Of a stretch of 64,000 bases of DNA, positions 46,801-54,347 are shown piece after piece. A program made the translations under genes and the position numbers. Every line of letters begins with the position of its first letter. Position 1 is the first letter of the stretch. The notes under the pieces were generated by a model. It had not been told where the DNA came from and searched no databases. It was given only the letters and a program-made list of their open reading frames with translations. Source of the stretch: Leptolyngbya sp. FACHB-8 (lineage in GTDB: Bacteria > Cyanobacteriota > Cyanobacteriia > Elainellales > Elainellaceae); NCBI RefSeq assembly GCF_014695575.1, contig NZ_JACJOO010000006.1:210032-274031 (forward strand), in the 5' to 3' direction.

Positions 46801-47122
46801 CTGCGTTGCCCAGCATAAAAGCCAACCGCTCTGTTGGATATGCTGGATCGAGAGGGACGTAGGCACCCCCGGCCTTCAAAACACCGAGAATTGCAATGAT
46901 CATTTCGAGCGATCGCTCAAAACAAACTCCCACCAAAACGTCAGGCCCTACGCCTAATCCCTGCAAATAGTGGGCTAACTGATTGGCCTGCTCATCTAAG
47001 GCTTGATAGGTCAATGATTGTCCTGAAAACTCTAAGGCAATTGCTTGGGGCGATCGCATTGCCTGTACTTCAAAACGTTGATGAACAGAGGTAATTTCAA
47101 GACTAAACGGATGTATTTTCAC
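40865..47122 (-). CDS. Two-module NRPS with terminal reductase (A-T-C-A-T-R)
   Basis: 2085 residues. A1 (about 10-500; YTSGSTGKPKGVAMP, ELGRLDQQVK-type core); T1 (DLGGHSLRAIQ, phosphopantetheine Ser, about 555); C (about 605-1040; LHHIVTDGWS); A2 (about 1060-1560; YTSGSTGKPKGVQ); T2 (ELGGHSLLAAQ); thioester reductase (about 1690-2080; LLTGATGFLGAYL, catalytic Tyr-Lys in YGYTQTKW). The specificity residues of A1 read by alignment to GrsA give DVQFIAHVVK, the proline code. A2 reads DIVQVCMIYK, with no confident assignment. The reductase should release a Pro-X dipeptide as an aldehyde (or alcohol), which can close to a ring. The start is GTG with AGGAG upstream. No dedicated tailoring, export or PPTase gene adjoins. 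Confidence 0.93.
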   Translation of the reverse strand: MKIHPFSLEITSVHQRFEVQAMRSPQAIALEFSGQSLTYQALDEQANQLAHYLQGLGVGPDVLVGVCFERSLEMIIAILGVLKAGGAYVPLDPAYPTERLAFMLGNAGVSVLLTQSHLLGCFPAPKAVVVCLEENAAIARQSTTKPHTPVTPEHLAYVIYTSGSTGKPKGVAMPHRPLLNLISWQAEHSIVTTGKTLQFSPISFDVSFQEIFSTLAVGGTLVLVTEEMRRDPLNLLRSLEQMKIERLFLPFVALQQLAEVAQGVGIAPSSLREVITAGEQLRITPAIAHWFGQLPHCSLHNHYGPSESHVVTAFHLTGSPSDWALLPPIGKPISNTQIHLLDAQHQPVAVGEPGEIYIGGMCLAHGYLHRSDVTAERFITSTVLKERLYKTGDLARYLPDGNLEYLGRLDQQVKIRGYRIEPGEIEAVLEQHPAVRAAVVGVYVDATGDQQLVGYVVPQETVVQSQLVRELRQFLQAQLPAYMVPGAIACLDHLPLTPSGKVDRQRLPIPDLTADLTVAAPETPMQALLAEIWEEVLGLKQVGIHHSFLDLGGHSLRAIQVVSRIRDRLHIELPLRCLFESPTIAQLAEQLETAQDLTGKALIPIQPISRDSQLPLSSMQESLWFLDQLMPNHPFYNVPEAFCLQGCLNVAAMQASFQAIVERHESVRTVFRSVAGKPVQVIQPAPAFPLPVVNLTLLNSSDVEQELQAFLLKEAQIPFNLAEDLLLRATLFQIGETEHVLLVNLHHIVTDGWSIAVLLEELATFYQAFTLQQEPALSALPIQYADFAVWQRQGLQRERQADQLAYWQQQLKDLPLLQLPGDRPRPATPTYQGARQFFTLSQSLTQQLKDLSRQSGVTLFVTLLSAFQTLLLHYTGQEDLPVGSLVANRSYSELEKLIGFFVNTLVLRTDVSGAPSFRELMQRVRAVTLDAYAHQEFPFEQLVQALHPDRDLNQNPLVQVLFNLQNTPTTVWDVPALTLSHLPLDNQTAKFDLLLELTETPTGLTGFFEYSTDLFNGATIARILANFQMLLETIVANPDQSIVEMALLTDAEQRQINTWNDTRANYPNVCLHQLIEAQAERNPDAIAIQTSANTAELHDQVLTYRMLNQRANQLAHHLQSLGVQPNVLVGVCMERSLDLIVGLLAILKAGGAYVPLDPAYPQERIAFMLEDAQVKVLLTQQSLLEKLPDHSAKTVCVDSDWEAIATASPENPLSSVQPDNLAYVLYTSGSTGKPKGVQIEHHSIVNLLTFMRQEPGLTEHDVLLAVTTVSFDIAAVELYLPLVVGARSVMVSRCVASDAAQLVKALERSQATFMQATPATWRLLLAAGWQGSPNLRIVCCGEALSRDLAKCLLDRCHTLWNMYGPTETTIYSTLHRVKDEGTLVPIGRPVANTQIHLLAQRGEKWIPVPVGVPGELYIGGDGLARAYWNRPDLTAERFVEIQVGDACWDAKAKRPIRLYKTGDLARYLPDGTIEYLGRLDHQVKIRGFRIELGEIETALSQHPNVRENIVIAREDQENQRLVAYVVSRHLKGTTHLVPELRAFLKRKLPEFMVPSAFVMMDALPITPNGKADRRALPTPTCDRPDLHEAFVAPRTATEHQLAAIWRQTLGIQQVGVHDSFFELGGHSLLAAQILFQIHQTFGVELALRTIFLAPTIAELALVIADLQAGVGEGERAIALPLNLHAESVLDSSIDPTGLPIAHHLEPRNVLLTGATGFLGAYLLHEILEQTQATVYCLMRADQATDAAQRLQRSLEFYSLWKGERSTRIIPVVGDLSLPRFGLSEQQFSDLAASIDVIYHNASWVNFVYPYSVLKTANVEGTKEMLRFASQTQVKAVHFLSSLGVYAPAAYADGWIQEQDLPDRTAGLYGYTQTKWVSENLIRAAQARGIPAAIYRPAWIEGHTQTGVCNHSDFLRSMIKGCLQLGIAPDWNMPVDIVPVDFVSQTIVHLSKQACTVVGNAFNLSNPSTISWQHLMNWLRERGYPLRLLPYAEWIVEAIARIRSTPDNALYPYLTFLSEQADQGMTVPELYFQTNSLLFNCQNVMNGLANSEIFYPQIDEKLLTTYFSYFINSGFLPSPQDFSPQS

Positions 47123-47589
47123 GGTAGAATTCTCCTTTCTTCAACACAAACGCAAATTTAAGCAAAGTAGCCTCAGGGTTTTAGCAGCTTAAATAAAACC
47201 CAGAAACAAGATATTCAAATGAAAAAGCTTGCAAAAGAGCTTGGAACTTGGCTCAACTATCTACTTTTCTAAGCAAATTTAATTAATGGACTCATCTCAA
47301 CTTAGACCGCCAATACGACGTAAAAACGACAGCCTAAGCTGATTTTTTTCTAATTCCTATGGATTAAACTTTAGAATTGCTGCCAACAATAACCGTGGAA
47401 CCACGGATTTCTGGGTAGTACTGAATATGGGTCAGTCTACTTCGAGAAAAGTGGTCAAATGGAAAGAGGTGTGTAATCCTAAAAAATACGAATTTAGGAG
47501 TTTGGGTTATATGAAATTACGGTATTTTCTAGTCCAGTGAGGTATTAGAGAGGAGCATGAGACTTCGTCCTACACTCCTCTCTAATACC
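47123..47589. other. Intergenic region upstream of the NRPS
   Basis: This 467-bp AT-rich stretch holds the leftward NRPS promoter and, at its right end, the kinase terminator hairpin (47533-47597). No gene or dispersed element was recognised. Confidence 0.6.
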
Positions 47590-47597
47590 TCACTGGA
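47533..47597 (-). terminator. Perfect 23-bp hairpin overlapping the kinase stop codon
   Basis: Arm 47533-47555 pairs exactly with 47575-47597, 19-nt loop. The right arm includes the stop codon of the leftward receiver-kinase gene (ends at 47590), so the last codons are part of the stem. Confidence 0.8.
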
Positions 47598-48900
47598 TTG
47601 AAAAGGATGAAACATTTTTAGGGATAGAAATAATAAATTCTGCACCCTTTCCTTTTTCGGAGTAGCAAGTCAGTTTTCCAGAATGTTTTTCGGTAATGAC
47701 CTGATAACTAATTGCCAAACCTAGCCCTGTTCCCTTGCCAACAGGTTTGGTGGTAAAGAAGGGATCAAAGAGCCTGGGGTGAGCTGCTTCATCAATGCCC
47801 ATCCCATTATCAGAGATGTGGATGTTAATCTTCCCATCCTGAGTTATGTCTGTTTGAATCTTAATGCAGGGAGAAACCTGTTCATTTTTTATGTCTCTTG
47901 CTTCTTCTAGTGCATCAATTGCATTACTAAGGATATTCATAAACACTTGATTGAGCTGCCCTGGATAGCATTCCACTCGAGGAAGTGCACTGTAGTCTCG
48001 AACTACTTCAATTGCCTTACAATCTGCTTTTGCTTTTAAGCGATGTTGGAGGATCGTCAGCGTGCTATCAATTCCTTCATGAATATCAACTGCTTTAATC
48101 TCGGCTTCATCAAATCTAGAAAAGATTCTGAGGGATTGAACAATCTCGCAAATCCGGGCAGTCCCCATGTGCATTGATTGAAAGATTTTAAATAAGTCAG
48201 TTTTAAGAAACTCTAAATCTATAGCATCAATTTCTTGCTCAACCTCTACTGAAGGATGCGGGCAGAATTCCTGATAAAGCTGCACCAATCGCAGCAAATC
48301 TTTAGCATATTGATGGGCAGGACCAATATTGCCATGAATAAAATTGATGGGGTTATTAATTTCGTGGGCAATTCCTGCGACCATTTGCCCTAAGCTAGAC
48401 ATCTTTTCATTCTGAACAAGCTGAGTTTGAGTTCTTTGTAGCTCTTGTAAAGTTTCTTGTAGGGTTTCCTCCGCTTGTTTGCGTTCAGAAATTTCATTCA
48501 TCAATTGAACTTCAGTATTTCTTAAGGCAAGATGAACATTGATCCGGGCTAATGTCTCTTCAAGCTGAATAGGCTTTGTTATATAGTCCACTGCGCCAAG
48601 TTGTAATCCTTTTACCCTGTCCGCTACATCTGATAGCGCCGTCATAAAGATAATTGGGATTTTTTGGCTTACTGGATTCTCCTTAAGGCGTTGACAGGTT
48701 TCAAATCCATCAATTCCTGGCATCATCACATCCAGGAGAATTAAGTCAGGGGAAACCTTATGCACCTTTTCCAAGGCACTTTCACCACTTTTTGCAACTG
48801 AAATTTTGAAACCAGCTTTATCTAAATAATCTACCAACACTTTAATATTGGTAGGAATATCATCAACGATTAGAATAGAGTTTTGCTGGGAATGCGGCAT
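47590..48900 (-). CDS. Receiver-histidine kinase fusion protein
   Basis: 436 residues, cytoplasmic. N-terminal receiver (about 8-125; ILIVDDIPTN, phosphoacceptor D57 in LILLDVMMPGIDGF, K in ITKPIQ), coiled coil (about 128-170) and a HisKA with GIAHEINNPINF (phospho-His near 180), then HATPase_c ([23 protein letters not shown]). The HEINNP variant marks the class of kinases whose input is a receiver, i.e. an intermediate in a phosphorelay. The N-terminal receiver closely resembles that of the protein at 1-1177. Its partner sensor is unknown. ATG 48900. Confidence 0.9.
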   Translation of the reverse strand: MPHSQQNSILIVDDIPTNIKVLVDYLDKAGFKISVAKSGESALEKVHKVSPDLILLDVMMPGIDGFETCQRLKENPVSQKIPIIFMTALSDVADRVKGLQLGAVDYITKPIQLEETLARINVHLALRNTEVQLMNEISERKQAEETLQETLQELQRTQTQLVQNEKMSSLGQMVAGIAHEINNPINFIHGNIGPAHQYAKDLLRLVQLYQEFCPHPSVEVEQEIDAIDLEFLKTDLFKIFQSMHMGTARICEIVQSLRIFSRFDEAEIKAVDIHEGIDSTLTILQHRLKAKADCKAIEVVRDYSALPRVECYPGQLNQVFMNILSNAIDALEEARDIKNEQVSPCIKIQTDITQDGKINIHISDNGMGIDEAAHPRLFDPFFTTKPVGKGTGLGLAISYQVITEKHSGKLTCYSEKGKGAEFIISIPKNVSSFSIQ

Positions 48901-49351
48901 TTCGAACCTAATCAGTCTTCAACAGGAAGAGGTAGTTTGGACAACCTGGAACATCTCCTCGTTGTGGGCACTACCTTACACATTTTATAATTCCCAGAAA
49001 ATCTCAAATCTCACGTCTAGTTTTTTGCGGTTCAGGGTAAATCTTCGGAACCGGCTTCTTCGTAACAGCAGGACTTACACAAGTTTGCTAGATGCGGAGC
49101 GTCAATGTAAGGCGTGGATGTAGAACCTGCTATGTTCTACATCAATGCGTGAGCCTTGAATAAAAATTGAAAAGATACTACATGAAAAATAAAAGCTGTG
49201 TGAAAGCTGCTTGGCACCTGTAATACAGCAACTTCTTTCACCTGTGGAGAGATGTTCGGATTGCATTGCTGTATGTCCCAATCAAATTGGAAAAGGCATT
49301 TTTTCGTGCACCTCGTGCACGAAAAAATGCCTCAAGCAGATTCTTAGCGGC
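48901..49351. other. Intergenic region between kinase and sulfonate transporter
   Basis: This 451-bp stretch has no supported gene. It contains a 10-bp hairpin (GATGTAGAAC 49117-49126/49134-49143) and the tauB-side hairpin at 49294-49332. Confidence 0.6.
49294..49332 (-). terminator. Perfect 18-bp hairpin after tauB
   Basis: Arm 49294-49311 (AGGCATTTTTTCGTGCAC) pairs exactly with 49315-49332, loop CTC. It lies 19 bp beyond the tauB stop, and the leftward transcript's descending arm is U-rich. Confidence 0.75.
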
Positions 49352-50170
49352 TTAAGCAACCTCAAGGGCTGCGAGGTCAGAATCTCGAATGCTGGCAACC
49401 AGATGTTCACGCATGCGAACAAATTCTCTAGAGGAACGCAGATTAGATGTTAGCTCTTTGTCAAATTGCCCTACGAAGGGATTAGCGATCGCCTTTACAA
49501 TACGCCCCGGGTTTGCATGCATAACAACAATATGAGTTGCCAGCAGTAACGCTTCTTCTACATCGTGAGTGATGAAAAAGATTGTCTTTTGCGTGCGTTC
49601 CCAAATGGTTTTAACCTGTAGTTGCATGGACTCACGGGTCAGGGCATCCAAGGCTCCAAACGGTTCGTCCATCAAAATTAACGTTGGGTCAGCAGCCAGG
49701 GTGCGGGCAATCGCTGCCCGTTGCATCATTCCCCCCGAAAGTTGATGAGGCAAGCGATGACCTGCATGGGTCAACCCTACCATGTCCAGAAAGTAGGAAA
49801 CTCGCTGTTTGCGTTCCAATCTAGAAACGCCACGCATCTTAGGGCCAAATTCTACATTTTTGGCGATCGTGGCCCAGGGGAATAAGTTAGGCCGTTGAAA
49901 CACGACACCCACATCTGCATCCGGCTGCGTATGAGGGTGTCCTGCAATTAACACAGACCCACTGGTAGGACGTTGATACCCGGCTAAAATTCGCAGCAAT
50001 GAAGTCTTACCACACCCGGAGGAACCCAGGACACAGACAAAATCCCCTGTTTGCAAATCCAGGTTGACCTTGTGCAGCACCTCTGTCGGTTGACCCCCAG
50101 TATTAAAGGTGAGACCAATGTTGACCAGTTGAGCGATCGCCTGATCCGGCACATGAAGGCTATTTGACAT
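49352..50170 (-). CDS. tauB: Sulfonate/taurine ABC transporter ATPase
   Basis: A 272-residue ABC ATPase: Walker A GSSGCGKTS (near 51), Q-loop VVFQRPNLFPW, signature LSGGMMQRA, Walker B LILMDEPFGALD, and switch His in ITHDVEEAL. The NLFPW and C-terminal features fit the TauB/SsuB/NrtD group. It powers uptake by the adjacent permease and binding protein. ATG 50170 overlaps the tauA stop by 11 nt, so it is translationally coupled. The tauB/ssuB choice rests on the binding protein. Confidence 0.85.
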   Translation of the reverse strand: MSNSLHVPDQAIAQLVNIGLTFNTGGQPTEVLHKVNLDLQTGDFVCVLGSSGCGKTSLLRILAGYQRPTSGSVLIAGHPHTQPDADVGVVFQRPNLFPWATIAKNVEFGPKMRGVSRLERKQRVSYFLDMVGLTHAGHRLPHQLSGGMMQRAAIARTLAADPTLILMDEPFGALDALTRESMQLQVKTIWERTQKTIFFITHDVEEALLLATHIVVMHANPGRIVKAIANPFVGQFDKELTSNLRSSREFVRMREHLVASIRDSDLAALEVA

Positions 50171-51215
50171 AGAGAATTTGCTTTTGATAGGTTTCCTGGT
50201 CTGGGGCAGAGGGAATGGCTTTTTGAGACACCATGAAGTCTGCGGAAGCTTTCAGCAGCTTAGCCAAATCACCGGGTTTGTCAGTTGTTCCAAAGTATTG
50301 AGCATCCTCCTTTTCTTTGGAATTCAGCCAGATAAACTGGCTCATTTGAACCTTAGCTTCTTCAGGAGTAACGCCGAGTTCGGGAGCGATCGCCTTAGCG
50401 GCCCCATCGGGATCCTGGCGATAAACTTGAACTGCCTCATCCAAGATCTCGGTATATTGCTTCACCACATCTGGGTACTGCTGGACAAACTCCTGGCGCA
50501 CAATTGAGACATCAAAGGTTGCGGCTCCACGTTTTGCCAAATCGGCGGATGTTGCCAGAACTGTTCCACCATCTTTTTGAATTTTGCTGAGGCTAGGTTC
50601 CCAGACATACCCGCCATCGATGTCGCCCCGCTGCCAGGCTGCCAGCATATCGGGAGCTTGCATGTCTAATACAGTTAATTCATTTTGATCGATGCCCTCT
50701 AGTTTGAGTAATGACAGCAGCGAATAGTGACTAGTCGAACTAAAGGGAGTAGCAATTTTCTTACCCCGTATATCAGCGATGGTTTTGATGTCATTTTTGA
50801 CAACTAAAGCCTCGCCCGTACCAATCAAATCCGTTAGATAAAAAATGTTGTAAGGAATGCTACGGGATAACCCTACCGCTGCTGCCACAGAACCCAGGAT
50901 ACCAAAGTCAATACCACCTGCTGCCATAGCTGTGTTTACATCTCGCCCTGAATCACACCGCAAATACTCAACTTTGACACCAGGGAAAGCCTGGTCAGTC
51001 AACTTGAGCGCTTTGGCTAATAAATCGGAGCAGGCATACACTTGATATCCAAATCGGATTCTTTCAGGCTGTTGCCCATTGCTTGCAGGCGATGCTGTGG
51101 ATGCGGTTGAAGAACCGGAAGCTGTTTCAGATGGTTTGGAGGAACAGCTAGAGGCTATCAGCGGCAGGCTCATGCCGACCAACCCTAACATTACATCACG
51201 TCGTTTTAATCGCAT
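50160..51215 (-). CDS. tauA: Taurine/sulfonate-binding lipoprotein
   Basis: A 351-residue periplasmic binding protein. Signal peptide MRLKRRDVMLGLVGMSLPLI with lipobox IASSC, then a Ser/Thr-rich linker and a NMT1/TauA-type fold (RIRFGYQVYACSDLLAKA, GGIDFGILGS, DIDGGYVWEPSLSKI, KRGAATFDVSIVRQEF). TauA fits better than SsuA or NrtA, but sulfonate specificity is inference. ATG 51215 is chosen because it begins the signal peptide and has AGGA upstream; frames up to 51260 are longer. It is the middle gene of tauC-tauA-tauB. No tauD dioxygenase is present nearby. Confidence 0.83.
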   Translation of the reverse strand: MRLKRRDVMLGLVGMSLPLIASSCSSKPSETASGSSTASTASPASNGQQPERIRFGYQVYACSDLLAKALKLTDQAFPGVKVEYLRCDSGRDVNTAMAAGGIDFGILGSVAAAVGLSRSIPYNIFYLTDLIGTGEALVVKNDIKTIADIRGKKIATPFSSTSHYSLLSLLKLEGIDQNELTVLDMQAPDMLAAWQRGDIDGGYVWEPSLSKIQKDGGTVLATSADLAKRGAATFDVSIVRQEFVQQYPDVVKQYTEILDEAVQVYRQDPDGAAKAIAPELGVTPEEAKVQMSQFIWLNSKEKEDAQYFGTTDKPGDLAKLLKASADFMVSQKAIPSAPDQETYQKQILYVK

Positions 51216-51386
51216 TTCTTTTTTCCTTTTTGAACATACGTTACTGAGAGCTGGTAGCAATCTTTGTGGGATAGGTCTCTTAGTCAGTCGAACAAGGGAG
51301 ACGATGTATTCACAAACTATTCATCCGCAATCCAAAGTTCATTCTTTGCGAACTCCACCAACAAAACTGAATCTTCCAAATACGTT

Positions 51387-52223
51387 CTAAGATTCGTGCC
51401 CAATCCAGGGAACTTGTATTTTCTGGATCCAGCGAATTGATGCGTCAATAAGAACAGCGATGATTCCCATGATGATGATGCCGACGAAGATGACATCACT
51501 TCGTAAAAACTTACTAGCATCCAACACCATCCAACCCACCCCTGAAATAGCAGCTACCATTTCAGCAGCTACCAATGTTGAATAGGCAACACCGATCGCT
51601 GTTCTTAACCCAGTAAATAGTTCTGGAAGAATGGATGGAAGAACGACGTAAAACAATATCTGCCATCCTGATGCACCCAGAGATCGCGCTCCGTTCATCC
51701 GATCTTGAGGAATTCGTTGCACTCCTGAGACAATAGAAATAAACAAAGGAGCAAACGCGGCTAGATACAGTAATGCGATCTTAGAACCATCCTCAATGCC
51801 AAGCCAGATGACGAGCAGTGTGTAATAGGCTAGTGGTGGCAGAGGACGATAAAACTCAATCCAGGGATCAAGTGCGGCACGAGCATAGTCTGATAAACCA
51901 CAGATCATGCCTAAAGGAATTGCTGTAATGAGTGCTAACGCTAATGCTATGCCTAAGCGGTACATGCTGGCGTAAATGTGAAACAGCAGAGAGCTACCCT
52001 TGTACCCATCTCGCAGAATCTCTAAAAATGCTGCCCAAACAGAAGTAGGAGATGGGAGAAATAGGGGATCAACCCAACGCAACGACGTGACCAGCCACCA
52101 GATCAGTAACCCAGTAACAACCGAGGCTAATGCTATCAATTTTTCGGTTGCTATTCGGTGGTTTTGTGGTGTAACAACCGAGCGATCGCCCGGCTTAAAA
52201 TTTGGCTTGGCTTGAATCGTCAT
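51387..52223 (-). CDS. tauC: Sulfonate ABC transporter permease
   Basis: 278 residues, about six transmembrane segments (30-50, 80-105, 115-140, 145-165, 205-230, 240-260), with the EAA loop GARSLGASGWQILFYVVLP near 182. It belongs to the TauC/SsuC/NrtB permease family. It is first in the leftward tauC-tauA-tauB unit, with 171 bp before tauA. ATG 52223. With TauA and TauB it forms an importer for taurine or other alkanesulfonates as sulfur source. Confidence 0.85.
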   Translation of the reverse strand: MTIQAKPNFKPGDRSVVTPQNHRIATEKLIALASVVTGLLIWWLVTSLRWVDPLFLPSPTSVWAAFLEILRDGYKGSSLLFHIYASMYRLGIALALALITAIPLGMICGLSDYARAALDPWIEFYRPLPPLAYYTLLVIWLGIEDGSKIALLYLAAFAPLFISIVSGVQRIPQDRMNGARSLGASGWQILFYVVLPSILPELFTGLRTAIGVAYSTLVAAEMVAAISGVGWMVLDASKFLRSDVIFVGIIIMGIIAVLIDASIRWIQKIQVPWIGHES

Positions 52224-52567
52224 AATGGGGAAATAGGCTTATTAGAACCAGCAAATGTCAGTGAAATAGAGAGGTAACAAGCTGCTTGAAAGGGTGCGAT
52301 CGCCGCCTAATTCTCTGCTGACTACCCTCTTGCCCACAAACACCGTTAGAAGACGCTAGCACCACCAATTCAGCTCCCCTGTTAACTCAGTTACTTCCTT
52401 CAAAGTTCTTAACTTTACAGCCCTGTATGAATTAGATATTCTGCGTCGATCGTTGCATAGCGAAGCCATGCAACGATTGGTACCCTCCAAAAACGATTGC
52501 TGCAGAAAATCTATTGGTTAAATACGAAGGGAATAAGGTCAAAAAGCTCACACCTTATCCCTACTAG

Positions 52568-52610
52568 AAGGATTGTTTTTCGTGTGAGAAGCGCACGAAA
52601 AACAATCCTT
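52568..52610. repeat. Perfect 17-bp hairpin
   Basis: Arm AAGGATTGTTTTTCGTG (52568-52584) pairs exactly with 52594-52610; 9-nt loop. Confidence 0.88.
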
Positions 52611-52645
52611 AAAACAGGCTCTACTATTCGGTGTCCTAAGTTCGC

Positions 52646-52694
52646 CTATGTTTGGTGGTGTGAAATGCTTTGCACTCCACACCACCAAACATAG
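52646..52694. repeat. Perfect 17-bp hairpin with GGTGTG arm
   Basis: Arm CTATGTTTGGTGGTGTG (52646-52662) pairs exactly with 52678-52694. Its flank ATAGATTGGTTTC resembles the flank of the 25678 hairpin. It lies just beyond the decayed flavin-reductase gene. Confidence 0.85.
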
Positions 52695-52705
52695 ATTGGT
52701 TTCCT

Positions 52706-53036
52706 CTAAGAATATGCACTACCAGGGAAGAAGAGCTCACCAACCTTAGTGTACTCTACAGGCCCGCCTAAACGCGTGACAGGTTTCATTTCCACAGTAT
52801 CTACCAATCCTAACTCTGATCGATAAAGATCTTCGCGAATATGAAATCTGAGGACGCGTCCTAAAACCATTACATTAGTTGTACCCTCAACGGGGACAAT
52901 TTGAGTGACTTTGCATTCCATTGCAACAGGTGCATGAGCGAGGCGTAGAGGTTTTACATCCATGGATGGTAGGGTTTCTAACTGAGCCTTCTCAAATTCA
53001 CTAACCCATAGAAATTTCGGTTGTGCCTCGGAGAAG
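52706..53036 (-). pseudogene. N-terminally truncated flavin reductase-like gene
   Basis: Leftward frame reads FINPYFSEAQPKFLWVSEFE, then PSMDVKPLRLAHAPVAMECK and TNVMVLGRVLRFHI. This is the C-terminal half of an FMN-binding flavin-reductase-like protein. Upstream the frame closes at an in-frame TAG, and the FMN-binding N-terminal part (about 90 residues) is missing. An ATG at 52963 would give an 85-residue product, unlikely to fold. Confidence 0.75.
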
Positions 53037-53224
53037 TATGGGTTGATAAACTAACACTAAGTAGTGTAAATCAAGTTGTGTTTAGAGATAGAGACTCCCC
53101 TATCTCCAAATACAGTCGTATCTAAGCCGCCGAATATTAGAGGTAACGTAAGTTCTTGCTAAAAACGTACTTCGTGCCTATCGTGAGGGTATACTGTTGG
53201 CTCTAATTGAGTGTCCTAAGTCTA

Positions 53225-53806
53225 ATGAATACCAACATTAAAAACATCAAGACTGAAATTCTTTCGGCAAATTGGTACACACTTCGTAAACTCACCTTCG
53301 ACTTTCAAAAGAAAGATGGAACCTGGCTAAACCAGAGCCGTGAGGTATACGATCGGGGTAATGGTGCAACAATACTGCTTTATAACAAGCATCAGGCGAG
53401 CGTTATTCTGACTAGACAATTTCGGCTCCCCACCTATGTCAATGGTAACGCATCTGGTATGTTAATCGAAGCTTGTGCAGGATTGTTGGATCAAGACCAC
53501 GCAGAGGCTTGTATCAAGCGAGAAGTCGAAGAAGAAACAGGATACCGAATTCACTTCGTTAGGAAAATCTTTGAAGCTTACATGTCTCCAGGTTCTGTTA
53601 CCGAACTTCTTTATTTCTTTGTAGCCGAGTATTCTGCAGACCAAAAAATAAATGTGGGTGGTGGGATTGAGGAAGAAGATATCGAAGTGATGGAGATTCA
53701 ATTCGAAGACGCCTTGGCCATGATTGAGCAGGGTGAGATTAAAGACGGAAAGACGATCATGCTCCTCCAATACGCTAAGATTCACAATCTTCTAGAACAG
53801 GGATAA
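53225..53806 (+). CDS. nudK: Nudix hydrolase, NudK-like
   Basis: 193 residues. Nudix box about 85-110 with the catalytic REVEEETGY, preceded by IEACAGLLD as in the GDP-mannose/ADP-sugar pyrophosphatase group. The N-terminal [12 protein letters not shown] and [13 protein letters not shown] fit NudK (YffH). It should hydrolyse nucleotide sugars such as GDP-mannose. ATG 53225 is chosen over an upstream TTG at 53207. It is a single gene flanked by decayed and repeat DNA. Confidence 0.87.
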   Translation: MNTNIKNIKTEILSANWYTLRKLTFDFQKKDGTWLNQSREVYDRGNGATILLYNKHQASVILTRQFRLPTYVNGNASGMLIEACAGLLDQDHAEACIKREVEEETGYRIHFVRKIFEAYMSPGSVTELLYFFVAEYSADQKINVGGGIEEEDIEVMEIQFEDALAMIEQGEIKDGKTIMLLQYAKIHNLLEQG

Positions 53807-53986
53807 ACCCATAATTTTAATTGTGGATCCACACTGTTCTGGAACTGACGACGGTTCCTACGCCGGCCGAAGCAAAAAGAATTACGTAAGAATTCTTTCA
53901 TGTATTTATGGTTTTGTATAAGTCAATAATTGAAGTAAGGAATGTAAAAGAACTTTCAGTCTTAACCGATGTGTAATTGCGTTTAG

Positions 53987-54098
53987 TCTAGTACTCTGTC
54001 AAGGAGTTTTTGAGGGATTTATGATCCCTCAAAAACTCTTTAAACTCAATGTTCAAGTATGGGGTTACCCCGCACTTGAACATTGACAGATCACTAGA
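53987..54098. repeat. TIR-bounded double-hairpin element, family E
   Basis: 112 bp. Ends TCTAGTACTCTGTCAA (53987-54002) and TTGACAGATCACTAGA (54083-54098) are inverted repeats with 14 of 16 matching. Inside are a 15-bp hairpin (54004-54018/54024-54038, loop TTATG) and an 11-bp hairpin with a GGGG/CCCC tip (54048-54058/54074-54084). The layout is like family B but the sequence is unrelated. Confidence 0.85.
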
Positions 54099-54106
54099 TT
54101 ATTCGT

Positions 54107-54155
54107 TTAAAAACAGTTGAACTGAAACCCTTGGTTTCAGTTCAACTGTTTTTAA
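54107..54155. repeat. Perfect 23-bp hairpin, CTT loop
   Basis: Arm 54107-54129 (TTAAAAACAGTTGAACTGAA...) pairs exactly with 54133-54155. Confidence 0.92.
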
Positions 54156-54347
54156 GATTAGCTGTTTGAGATCAAGAATTCGGGGAAGAAAATCATGTAC
54201 ATACTCAATAAGGCTTCAAACATGGTGAATCGTAAGTTTTGGCGCATGTTTGCTGGGCACCTGCGATGCCAGTATAGTGAATGGTTGCAGTATGATACAA
54301 GATCAAGCGTACTTTAATTAGGATTCTTGGCTTAGCTTGTGCAAAGC

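Larger units (their letters stand above)
52224..52705. other. Intergenic region with three hairpins
   Basis: This 482-bp stretch upstream of tauC contains stem-loops at 52449-52477 (10 bp), 52568-52610 and 52646-52694. No gene is supported. Confidence 0.65.
53807..54347. other. Intergenic region with element E and a hairpin
   Basis: This 541-bp stretch has no gene. It contains the TIR-bounded element at 53987-54098 and the perfect 23-bp hairpin at 54107-54155, and the probable ruvC promoter. Confidence 0.65.

Noticed and set aside
32648..47122. Reading the aminotransferase, P450 and NRPS as one biosynthetic cluster
   Set aside because: They are separated by NudC, barstar, an unknown gene and a large histidine kinase, with independent repeats and terminators between; co-regulation is not supported by the sequence.
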